64,000 nucleotides of DNA, taken from assembly GCA_021769555.1 (NCBI GenBank), contig JAETSR010000001.1, forward strand, positions 517,136 to 581,135, written 5' to 3'. This DNA is from Clostridiaceae bacterium. Its GTDB lineage: Bacteria > Bacillota > Clostridia > Oscillospirales > Acutalibacteraceae. Positions 35,559-43,922 of this stretch are shown here, one piece after another (position 1 is the stretch's first letter; the number at the start of each line of letters is the position of its first letter). The position numbers and the translations under genes are program-made. Under the pieces are notes generated by a model. It worked only from the letters and a program-made list of their open reading frames with translations, was not told the DNA's origin and searched no databases.

Positions 35559-36575
35559 GGAAATGCAGGAGAAAATGCCAGTGGAGCAGGAGATTGAAAT
35601 GGTACGGGGGGTGTTGACGCAGTACCCACTGACCGATGTCATCGAACTTATTATACCGGAAGGCGGAGTGGATGGGGAACCTATGCCCTGGAAGGCACGC
35701 TGCGAAGCATCAAGCAAATCTGGCGGGTATGGAGCCAGAGGGAGAAGCTGCTTGAAGGCTTTCCCAATAAAGAAATGCAGGTGGGGCTTTATGTTACCTG
35801 CCGTGAAACGCTGCGTGTGGCGAAAGAGCTTATGAACCGGATATTCCCGGCTGAGCTGACTTACACCTTCCTGCCGTCCCATGGCGCCAAAGCGGTAGCA
35901 GATACGATATCATATATGGATTTTTCCAAAGAGGACCTGCAGAGGAGCCTGCTCTATTCCTGGATAGAATTTGACGGAAATATGTATTTGCAGCAGAACA
36001 GCTGCGGCGGCATCCAGCAGCTCATGGAGGTTTGCCGGGATATTTCACCCGACTCGATTTACGGGGTCTGCTATAACCACTGGCGGAACGCTGAGAACAG
36101 CTTGACCATATCCTACGCGGCGGAAACCTCCCGCAGCTATGTATCGGCGCAGGATTATTACAGGCAGTATTCCAGAGATTTCCACATAGGAAAGGAAGAT
36201 GCTTTTGTTGAACAGATGTCTGTTCTTGAGCAGCTGGACACCTATAACAGGGATAATCTATTTAACATCGGCTTCTGCTACCTGGGCTGCTGGCTGGCTC
36301 CAAAGGGGCTGGGCTGGATACGGAACTGGAAGCCGGAATCCATAGAACACAGCATCGGCACATACCAACGCCTGGCCAAAGGACTCACCCAATGCTTAGA
36401 TGGGACCGTTTGTCCCGAGGGAATCGGAATGCTGCGCCTGTGGATAAACCGATGCGAGTGCAGTATCAAGCACCTACACTCCATCCGAGAGCTGAGCCGT
36501 ACAGCCGGGAGTACCAGAGGCTCCACCGCCGGACACCATGTTTTTACAGTGACAGGGAGGAAAGCGTATGCGTGA
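35524..36575 (+). pseudogene. Frameshifted, 5'-truncated TIM-barrel-like glycosidase remnant
   Basis: Two frames together give one protein. The first runs from about 35524 to 35675 (ending GGVDGEP). The second continues (YALEGTLRSIKQIW, then MQVGLYVTCRETL at 35775 to the stop at 36575). A single-base frameshift near 35675-35680 separates them. Content is cytoplasmic-like with no signal peptide; segments such as YSWIEFDGNMY and GVCYNHWRNAEN recall large glycosidases acting on uronic or acetylated sugars, but I cannot name the family. The N-terminus was lost at the junction with the permease. The stop overlaps the next start by 8 bp, showing these were once operon neighbours. Confidence 0.68.
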
Positions 36576-38064
36576 ATATTGCAACCCGCTGGATATAAGC
36601 TATAAATTCCAGCACTACCGACAGAACGCCCATCGTGAGGCGGCAGACCCCACTCTGGTGTATTTCAAGGGGAGATACTATCTGTTTGCCAGTATGAGCA
36701 TGGGGTTTTACCACTCAGATGACCTTGTCCACTGGCAGTGGCACGAAAACCAGCTTGAGCCCTATGGGTACGCCCCTGACGTGCGGCAAAAGGGAGAATA
36801 TCTTTATTTCTGTTCCTCGGGGGGAAATCCGTCGCTGATATGGAGGACAAAGGACCCCATTGAAGGCCGCTTTGAGCAGGTCAGCGCCCCTTTGGGATTT
36901 TGGGACCCGGATGTCTTCTTTGACGATGACGGAAAAGCATATCTCTTTTGGGGAAGCAGCGACCGGTCCCCTATCTACGGCGTGGAGTTGGATTCGGAAA
37001 CCATGATGCCCGTTGGAGAACCCCAGCCCGTCTTGGCTCAAGATATTTCTGCCCACGGCTGGGAGCGGAACAACGATTGGGAGGACTTTGACAATAAATA
37101 CGCCGTGTTCCCCGACACACTGGAAACATACGCAAAAACCAAGTGGAAAACCTCATTCCTAGAGGGAGCATATCTCACAAAGTACAACGGCCGGTACTAC
37201 CTGCAGTATGCCGCCCCGGGCACAGAGCTGTCTGTGTATGGCGACGGTTACCACGTAGCCGAGCACCCCCTGGGGCCATACACCTTTGCGCCCAACACCC
37301 CTTTCAGCCTAAAGCCCTCCGGCTTTATAACCGGAGCAGGACATGGCAGCACGATTGCTGACGCTTACGGGAACCTTTGGCACGCCTCCACAATGTGTAT
37401 CAACGTGCACGCGCCCTTTGAGCGGCGGGTGGGGCTTTTCCCTGCCGGTGTCAGTATCGCCCCGCTGCCGGATTATGACGGCGGGGCTGCTGGGATGTCC
37501 TTTGCCCTGTTCTGCTGTCCTGCTGAGCAGGCGCTGGAGCGGATAGGCCTTATTGAAGAGGGCGAGGGCCTTCCCCATCCAATGATTGACGGGGAATGGG
37601 CAAAGACCTCTCGGAAGGCCATGGGGGCATACCTGATTGCGGAGTTTGGCACGGGGAACCTTCAGAAGATGCTGGAATACACCAAGCGGGCCGGGCTCAC
37701 CCGCCTGTATCACCCCGAGCCGTTCAAGGATTGGGGCCACTTCACTCTGCGGCCAGAGGACTTTCCACAGGGAGATGTATCTGCGGAAGACACAGAGCTG
37801 CGGGTTATTGGCACAGCACTGTTTGAAACCTCCACATCCCTTCAGACAGTTAGGGTCGAGGAGGAGCTTGTAACATATCAAACGACGCAGGATGGAAGGC
37901 TGACCGGGTGCCAGAGAGGAGCCTTTGGCACAAGGCCCGCCGCGCACGCTGCCGGCAGCGAGGCCTTCCTTCTGTGCGACTACCCATACAAAGTGTTTTC
38001 CCGGATATTGCCCTACAGGACGCCTATACCGGCGAGGACTGGTACGCCTGTAACCGCTTTGTAA
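36568..38064 (+). pseudogene. Chimeric frame: GH43 glycosidase N-terminus joined to a second hydrolase-like protein
   Basis: Residues 1-300 are a GH43 five-bladed propeller: catalytic-base aspartate in EAADPTLVYF (about 31), pKa-modulating aspartate in FWDPDVFFDDDG (about 112), and the acid glutamate in SFLEGAYL (about 198). After FERRVGLFPAGV (about 294) the sequence changes, without a stop, to a different family: AEGLPHPMID-like text (EEGEGLPHPMIDGEW), YHPEPFKDWGHF and LTGCQRGAFGTR. The latter resembles a family of large proteins from polysaccharide loci that I know only from memory. The frame is lost near 37997 through an apparent one-base deletion, and continues in other frames to 38830. 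Confidence 0.75.
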
Positions 38065-38830
38065 GCCAGTGCTGGGAGCATTGGCGCAATCTGTTCCCGC
38101 GTATGCTGGGGTGGTTCTTGATACGTCTGGCGGACCGGAAGTTTGAAGCCACCAGTCTGCAGGACGTGGAATGGGCCCTGTCGAATGGGCCCTGTCTATG
38201 TCAGCCGGATTTGACGCGGGTTATGCCTTGTCAACCAGCGAGCGGGTACTGGACACCCTGGGGTGCGCTGATGAAATTTTGGACGCAGTGCGCCGCTGGG
38301 AGCAGCTCCGGCTGTCCGGGGTGCTGCCGGAGGCTCTTAGAGAGCAGCTTAGGGACCCAAAAACAGAGTGGCACTTGGAGGAAGACGCAGACTCATGGCT
38401 GCTCTACCCGCTGCACATATCAGAGCCCTTGGTCTGCGACCTGCTTGAGATGCAGCCGGGTCAGCCCGGCGGCTCTGATTGGACAGCAGACAATCCCTTT
38501 GCGGAGCAGGTTTTTGAGATGAGCCTGCGGGTAGCGGGGGCTGGGAAAATACTTTCTCCGTCCCTCTATAATTCCAAGGGGATGCTGAAGTTTTCAGGCG
38601 CCATCCCCGGCGGGCAGTACCTGATGTACCGCAAGGGGAAGGCCGTGCGCACCGACCGCAACTACAATATTTTGGAGGAGGTGCCGGTAACCGGGAGCGG
38701 AATCCTCACAAACGGGCCTCAGCACCTGGGCTTTGCCTGTGACTTTGAGGGTGATGAGGGTCCAGAGGTGACGGTGCGGCTGACGGCCTGCGGCCAGCCT
38801 GTGAGGATTTGTAAGCGTGGCATGGCATAA
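37996..38830 (+). pseudogene. Continuation of the second hydrolase-like protein in two further frames
   Basis: From 37996 the protein resumes one frame over (FPDIALQDAYTGEDW, then LFPRMLGWFLIRL, then VEWALS). It shifts again at a 14-bp tandem duplication (38169-38196) and ends in a third frame (MSAGFDAGYALS to the stop at 38830). Between HW and RNLFPRML a sizeable segment appears to be missing relative to the family as remembered. About 220 residues at the C-terminus still read cleanly, so decay seems recent. No functional protein is expected. Confidence 0.7.
38169..38196 (+). repeat. Perfect 14-bp tandem duplication causing a frameshift
   Basis: GAATGGGCCCTGTC occurs twice back to back (38169-38182 and 38183-38196). 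Removing one copy restores a continuous reading VEWALSMSAGFDAGYA, so the duplication is the direct cause of one frameshift. Confidence 0.93.
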
Positions 38831-38870
38831 GCTAATTAGTAGTTGAGTAGATATAGAAAGGAAATGTATC

Positions 38871-39866
38871 ATGTATAATTCATACAATGCTTCCACTTTT
38901 TATGTATCTCAAGAATGCGGCGATGCTAGATATTCCGGCCTTACCATGGAGCCGGACAGTAACGGCAATGGGCCTCTCCCATCTATTGAGCAAGCACTGG
39001 GGAAGGTAAAGGAGCTTCGCCGCGGCGGAATGAAACAGCCGGTGTCTGTTCAGGTCATGGATGAATTTTATGTCCTGGAAGATACTCTGCGTATAGACGA
39101 GTGTGTTTCTGCCGTTACAGTAGAGCCGTTTGGCGAAAAGACTGTCACGATAAGCGGGGGCAAGAGAATATCTGGCTTCAAGAAATCAGTGTTCCAGGGG
39201 ACAGAGTGCTTTGCCGCGTTTATTCCCGAGGTCAAAGAGGGAAAATGGAGCTTTACCGACTTGTATGTAGATGGGAAGCGGGCAGACCTGACCCGATACC
39301 CGGAAACCGGGTTTTTAATCCCCCAGGAGGTTGAGCGTGACGGCGGGGGACTATTCGATGGTTCCAAGTGGTTCGTTCCCAAGAAGGGGGACCTGCCGGA
39401 AGATATTTACTGCCCGGAGAATATGCTTGTGAGCTTTACCCATTATTGGATTGACGAGCATACGCCAGTAGAAAGCTATGACCCCGCAACCGGCAAAATG
39501 GTGTTAAAATATCAGTCCCGCTTCGCTGTCACGACTCAACCGGGGAATAAGGCCACCATGGAATACTATCTTGAAAATCTGGCCGAGCAATTCCACAAGC
39601 CGAACCAGTGGTATTTGGACCGCCCCAATGGGATGCTCTATTATGTGCCGCATGACAGCTCACAGGAGCCGGATAACATTAACGTGTTCGCGCCGGTCCT
39701 TACAACGCTGGTTTCGGTGAAAGGCGGGAACTCCCCGGTCCAGGGAGTCAGGCTGAGAAACCTTACATTTGCGTACTCCCGCGGAGATTACAGCAGTCCG
39801 GCACTGGCGAATCCAGGGGAGCCTTTAGGGGAATGCGGCGTGGGTGCAGCGAGTGCCGTATCATAG
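38871..39866 (+). pseudogene. N-terminal part of a split right-handed beta-helix protein
   Basis: A 331-residue frame with AAAGGAAATG-type ribosome site before ATG 38871. It starts with a FYVSQECGDARYSG pattern and a PSIEQALGKVKELR helix typical of DUF1565/GH-associated parallel beta-helix proteins. A carbohydrate-binding-like insert (FTDLYVDGKRADLTRYPETG) and WYLDRPNGMLYY follow. The frame reads well to about residue 320 (LANPGEPLGE) and then ends in an out-of-frame tail. The rest of the helix is encoded one frame over from 39833. Confidence 0.78.
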
Positions 39867-40795
39867 GCAGCCATTTCGTGGAGGGCGGTGCCGGAGGGGT
39901 CCGGATAACCGGCGGGAATGACCCCTTTTCCCCCCAGCACCATACCCACGGAAATCATATCTGCGACAACACAATCATCCATATGGGGCGCCGGTATCTG
40001 GCAGGCTGCGGTATCCTGCTGATGGATGCTTACGAAAATGAGATATCTCATAATGAGATTGCCGACCTCTACTATACTGGAATCTCGGTAGGCTGGGTAT
40101 GGGGGTATGCAGACAGCATTACCCGGGATAACCGTATTGAAAAGAACCATATTCATCATATCGGCCAGGGGCTGCTGTCCGATATGGGCGGCATCTATTT
40201 ATTAGGGCTGCAGCCCGGAACAGTAGTGAGCGGCAATGTGATACACGACATCCAGGCGCGTTTCTATGGCGGCTGGGCACTGTATACTGACGAGGGCAGC
40301 AGTTATATCACACTGGAGAATAATATCTGCTACAGGACGTCTGAAACCTCATATCATCAGCATTACGGCTGCATGAATACAGTCAGGAACAACATCTTTG
40401 CATTTTCCAAGGAGTTTATGCTCCGGCTGAGCCGCCCGGAGCTGCACCTGGGACTGATATTTGAAAGAAACATCATTTTAGCGGATAACGTACCGATTTA
40501 CGGCAGCGACTTTGACGGATATCCGCCCAGGTGCTGTGCGGCACATGATAATCTAATATATGATATCAGTAATCAAGAGCCCGTATTTTTCAAATACCAT
40601 GATGATGGCCGAGTATTGTACCATGAGGATATGAAAGCTCAATATGATATGGAGAGCGGGAGCAGGGTCGCCAATCCATGCTTTACTGACTTGGAGCATG
40701 ATGATTTTTCACTTCGCCCTGAATCCCCCGCATTTAGAATGGGCTTTCATCCAATCGACTCCAAGGATGTGGGGCCTCGAAAATCATTTTCATGA
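39833..40795 (+). pseudogene. C-terminal part of the split right-handed beta-helix protein
   Basis: A 320-residue frame of beta-helix coils rich in Asn-Xaa-Ile turns (GNHICDNTIIHMG, NEISHNEIADLYYTG, GNVIHDIQARF). It starts inside a coil (GCSECRIIGSHF) with no ribosome site, directly after the junction near 39830. About one to two coils, which normally link the two parts, seem to be deleted, and the fusion put the halves out of frame. Such proteins are commonly polysaccharide lyases or GH141-like hydrolases. The catalytic site cannot be judged. Confidence 0.75.
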
Positions 40796-40950
40796 GATAT
40801 GCTTTCTTTTTACAAATAGCAGCATTGTTTTGAGTTATACTCCTTGATTTTTCAAGTCATTTAGATTTGTTTCCCAGCAGTTATGCACGAATCGGTATAA
40901 GCAGGGCGATTGTTTTTGCGTATAGCAATATCCTTGTGAAAACTTTACCT

Positions 40951-40985
40951 AGAGGGCACAGCTATGTGCTCTCTGATTTTTTTTT
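40951..40985 (+). terminator. Rho-independent terminator at the end of the eroded locus
   Basis: AGAGGGCAC (40951-40959) pairs with GTGCTCTCT (40966-40974) through one G-T wobble and a 6-nt loop, followed by GATTTTTTTTTT. It is intact although the operon it closes is broken. Confidence 0.88.
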
Positions 40986-41096
40986 GCTAGTAATGCGTCA
41001 GAAAGTCTTTGTACCATAATTTTATCTTCAAACCGCCAATGTGATGATATTACCGATTTTGAGGCACACATATGCCAGAATATAGCCAAAAAACAA

Positions 41097-41124
41097 GCGC
41101 CGTAGACCAAAACATCTACGGCGC
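41097..41124 (-). terminator. Rho-independent terminator behind the tRNA remnant
   Basis: GCGCCGTAGA (41097-41106) pairs perfectly with TCTACGGCGC (41115-41124). On the minus strand it is followed by TTGTTTTTT. It lies 3 bp beyond the CCA end of the tRNA fragment, as expected for a once complete tRNA gene. Confidence 0.88.
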
Positions 41125-41126
41125 AT

Positions 41127-41170
41127 TGGCAGGGGCAGAAGGGCTCGAACCCTCGGCACGCGGTTTGGAG
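41127..41170 (-). tRNA. 3' half of a tRNA gene (probably tRNA-Trp), 5' half absent
   Basis: Read on the minus strand, the segment begins in the anticodon loop (CTCCAAA, which contains the CCA anticodon of tryptophan). It then gives the variable loop, a T-arm GAGGG-TTCGAGC-CCTTC, the acceptor strand TGCCCCT, the discriminator G and an encoded CCA. Upstream sequence on that strand does not form a D-arm or the matching AGGGGCA strand. This is the portion that tyrosine-recombinase elements use as attachment site, so it is likely an att scar. Confidence 0.68.
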
Positions 41171-41187
41171 TGGATGTGGGAAAAGCA

Positions 41188-41292
41188 TTAGTAGGCATAC
41201 ACCAGCCAGTTTTCCGCGCCGTTGAGCCGTTTGTGTTTCCAGAACCCACGTCCCAAAAGATTTTGATGCTTTATTGATGATATTGGATTTTT
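41188..41292 (-). pseudogene. C-terminal fragment of an unidentified protein next to the tRNA half
   Basis: A minus-strand frame of about 34 codons (containing NLLGRGFWKHKRLNG and ending in ENWLVYAY) runs to a stop at 41188, 17 bp from the tRNA fragment. It has no start codon or ribosome site of its own. Its reading is protein-like but I recognise no family. A leftover of an element once inserted at the tRNA is possible. Confidence 0.3.
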
Positions 41293-41399
41293 TCAGCCCC
41301 CCAAAAGGGCTTTTTCTTTCTGCTTTTCAGATAAACTCGCATAAAGCTCAATAGATAATGCCATGCGCATAACTCATTGTCAAGAGTTCGACAACTCAA

Positions 41400-41426
41400 A
41401 ATTTGCGCCGCTTAACAAAGAAAAGC
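41400..41426 (+). repeat. 27-bp dispersed direct repeat, copy 1
   Basis: AATTTGCGCCGC, two variable bases, then AACAAAGAAAAGC. It agrees at 25 of 27 positions with 63598-63624 in the same orientation. Both copies are intergenic. The 40796-41496 gap otherwise holds two terminators, the tRNA half and the fragment at 41188. Confidence 0.7.
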
Positions 41427-41496
41427 ACAGAGGCGCTCCCCCGACCAGGAGGACATACCATCCACGCCAAAAGCCCAACTATACGCCCAGCAGGGG

Positions 41497-42390
41497 TTAG
41501 GGCTGAAGAAAAGAACTCCGTACCCTCTCCAAAAATACTTCTGCCGCATCCGAGAACACCTGATACCTTTTCCAAACCAAGCTAAGCCCCGACTCTAATT
41601 TTGGCTCCAGCGGCCTAAAACACAAAACACTCTCCGCAGACGTATCCAGCCGCCGCCCTATGGTCACCAGATATCCCATCCCCGCCTCCACCAGCAGGGT
41701 GGCGTTGTAAAAAAGGTTGAAGGTGGCGGCGACGTGCAGCCCTTCAAAATCCTCCCCGAACCACCGGCGGTACTCGTTATTCCCGCCCTCCTCCATGGCT
41801 TGGCGGGAGAAAATCAGCGGCTTATCCAGAAGGTCTTCCTTGCGGATGGCCGCTTTCTCCGCAAGGGGACTGTCCTTGCGCATGAGCACCCACCAGCGCT
41901 CTTTTTCCGGCAGGGGCAGACTCTCGTAGCGGGATAGGTCATAGGGCTCTACCAGCAGGCCAAAGTCCAAAAGACCCTTGTCCAGCCTTTCCGTGACTTC
42001 CTCGGCGTTGCCGCTGTACAGGTGGAACCTGACCCCCGGGCACTCCCGGCCCAGGTCAGCGGCGGTCTTTGCAAGCAGATGGAAGGCGTGGGCCTCCGCG
42101 CAGCCAATGTATACGTCACCTTCCAAATCCCTTCCCATGCTGGCAAACTCCCCCTGGGCCTTGTCCACCAAGCCGACAATTTCCTCGGCCCGCTTTCTTA
42201 AAAGCCTGCCCTCCCTTGTCAGGGTGATTTTGTGGGTGCCCCGCTCCAGCAGCTTCTTGCCAAGCTCCCTTTCCAAATCCCGTATCTGCCGGGACAGGGT
42301 GGGCTGGGTCATATGCAGTGCCTGCGCCGCTCCGGAGATAGTCTCCTCCCTTGCTACAGTGAGAAAGTACCGCAAAACTCGAATCTCCAT
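41497..42390 (-). CDS. LysR-family transcriptional regulator
   Basis: A 297-residue regulator with an N-terminal winged helix (TISGAAQALHMTQPTLSRQI near 17-36, split as TISGAAQALHM and TQPTLSRQI) and a two-lobed LysR substrate domain from about 90. It is divergent from a MATE exporter 137 bp away and its own promoter contains a T-N11-A palindrome. It therefore probably controls both itself and the exporter in response to the exported compound. Confidence 0.93.
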   Translation of the reverse strand: MEIRVLRYFLTVAREETISGAAQALHMTQPTLSRQIRDLERELGKKLLERGTHKITLTREGRLLRKRAEEIVGLVDKAQGEFASMGRDLEGDVYIGCAEAHAFHLLAKTAADLGRECPGVRFHLYSGNAEEVTERLDKGLLDFGLLVEPYDLSRYESLPLPEKERWWVLMRKDSPLAEKAAIRKEDLLDKPLIFSRQAMEEGGNNEYRRWFGEDFEGLHVAATFNLFYNATLLVEAGMGYLVTIGRRLDTSAESVLCFRPLEPKLESGLSLVWKRYQVFSDAAEVFLERVRSSFLQP

Positions 42391-42411
42391 AAATTCCCTC
42401 CTTTTGGGCCT

Positions 42412-42447
42412 ATTATAGCACTTTCACCTATGCTTTTCAAGCATAGG
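42412..42447 (-). promoter_or_regulatory. LysR promoter with T-N11-A palindrome over the -35 box
   Basis: On the minus strand TTGAAA (42440-42435) and TATAAT (42417-42412) are 17 bp apart. The -35 sits inside a perfect palindrome, CCTATGCTT-TTC-AAGCATAGG (42427-42447), which contains a T-N11-A LysR box. On the plus strand a weaker TTGATT (42467) and TATGCT (42490), spaced 17 bp, would serve the MATE gene. Confidence 0.82.
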
Positions 42448-42527
42448 CGGTATAAAAACTAAGTATTTGATTTTCTGAATCTCCGGGTGTATGCTTATAT
42501 CAACGAAACCCAAAGGAGAGGATTTAG

Positions 42528-43883
42528 ATGGAAAATACCATTACCTTAACGTCCAATAACGAACGGCGGGCCTTTAACCGGCGGCTGTTCTCGATGGTGC
42601 TGCCCCTGGCGTTCCAGGGCTTCATGACGGCGGCGGTCAGCGCCTCGGACGCCATCATGCTGGGATTTTTGGAGCAGGAGGCCCTGTCGGCAGTGTCCCT
42701 GGCGGGGCAGGTGACCTTCGTGCTGAACCTGTGCATCACGGTGCTGGTGCAGGGCACGACCATGCTCGCCGCCCAGTATTGGGGCAAAGGGGACAGGAGC
42801 ACGGTCGAGAAAGTCCTGGGCCTGTCCATGCGCTATGTCATAGCGGTGACGGCGGTGTTCCTGAGTGCGGCGCTTATCTGCCCGCAGCTTTTGATGCGAG
42901 TCTTCACAAATGAGCAGGCCCTAGTAGAGCGCGGCGCTGACTATCTCCGTATCGCAGGGCTGTCCTATTTGCCGCTGGGTGTTTCTCAACTCTATCTCTG
43001 TATCATGAAGAACAGCGGAAAAACGGCAAAAAGCACGGTCATTGGCTCGTCTGCCATGCTGCTGAACGTGGGGTTGAACGCCCTGTTTATCTTCGGGCTG
43101 AACATGGGAATACAAGGCGCGGCGCTGGCGACTGTCCTTGCCATGCTGGTGCAGGCCGCATGGACGCTTGCCCAAATTGTGAAAAGGGACAGCGTCAAGA
43201 TTCGCCGCAGCTACCTCATGAAAACCGACCGTGCCCTGCGCAGGGATTTCCTCCACTACACCTGGCCCATCATGGGCAACTATTTCTTCTGGGGCGGCGG
43301 CATGACTATCTTCGCCTCTATCATCGGGCACCTGGGCAGTGACGCGGTGGCAGCCAACTCCGTGGCCTCTATCGTCCGCAACATGAGCACCTGCGCGGCC
43401 ACCGGCATGGGCACAGCCGGGGCAATCTTAGTGGGCAACGAGCTGGGCAGGAACGAGATAGAGCGGGCGAAGGTCTACGCAAAGCGGGTGCTCTGGCTGG
43501 CGGGAGGGCTGGGCCTTTGCGCGGGACTGCTGCTCCTCTGCCTGCGGCCTGTGATACTCAACGTCATTACCCTGACCCCCGGCGCAAAGGAGAATCTCTC
43601 CGGTATGCTGGTAATCTGCAGCTACTATGTGGTCGCCGCGGCGGTTTCCAGCGCGGCAATCGGCGGCATCTTCTGCGCGGGCGGGAAGTCCCGCTTCGGG
43701 TGTATCTGCGACGGCGTGGTGCTCTGGGGAATCGTCGCGCCGATGGCGTTTGCTGCGGCGTTCTGGCTGCACCTGCCCACTCTGGCGGTGTATTTCATCA
43801 TCATGCTGGACGATGTGATAAAGGTGCCTGTGGCCCTGTGGTATTTCCGAAAGTACAGCTGGGCGCAGAACTTGACGCGGTAA
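42528..43883 (+). CDS. MATE family efflux transporter
   Basis: A 451-residue exporter with twelve predicted helices in two MatE halves. It has a FSMVLPLAFQGFMTAAVSASD start typical of the NorM-like clostridial branch (given here in parts: FSMVLPLAFQGF, MTAAVSASD). AAAGGAGAGG precedes the ATG. It is distinct from the MATE gene at 21999 and is probably regulated by the divergent LysR protein. Confidence 0.93.
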   Translation: MENTITLTSNNERRAFNRRLFSMVLPLAFQGFMTAAVSASDAIMLGFLEQEALSAVSLAGQVTFVLNLCITVLVQGTTMLAAQYWGKGDRSTVEKVLGLSMRYVIAVTAVFLSAALICPQLLMRVFTNEQALVERGADYLRIAGLSYLPLGVSQLYLCIMKNSGKTAKSTVIGSSAMLLNVGLNALFIFGLNMGIQGAALATVLAMLVQAAWTLAQIVKRDSVKIRRSYLMKTDRALRRDFLHYTWPIMGNYFFWGGGMTIFASIIGHLGSDAVAANSVASIVRNMSTCAATGMGTAGAILVGNELGRNEIERAKVYAKRVLWLAGGLGLCAGLLLLCLRPVILNVITLTPGAKENLSGMLVICSYYVVAAAVSSAAIGGIFCAGGKSRFGCICDGVVLWGIVAPMAFAAAFWLHLPTLAVYFIIMLDDVIKVPVALWYFRKYSWAQNLTR

Positions 43884-43922
43884 ATATGTTCAGGGCAAAT
43901 TATACTATGTGGAGGTCATGAT

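Noticed and set aside
41295-41325. AGCCC/GGGCT with a T-rich tail as a plus-strand terminator
   Set aside because: The stem is only five base pairs with ambiguous pairing in a C-run, and no plus-strand gene ends there.
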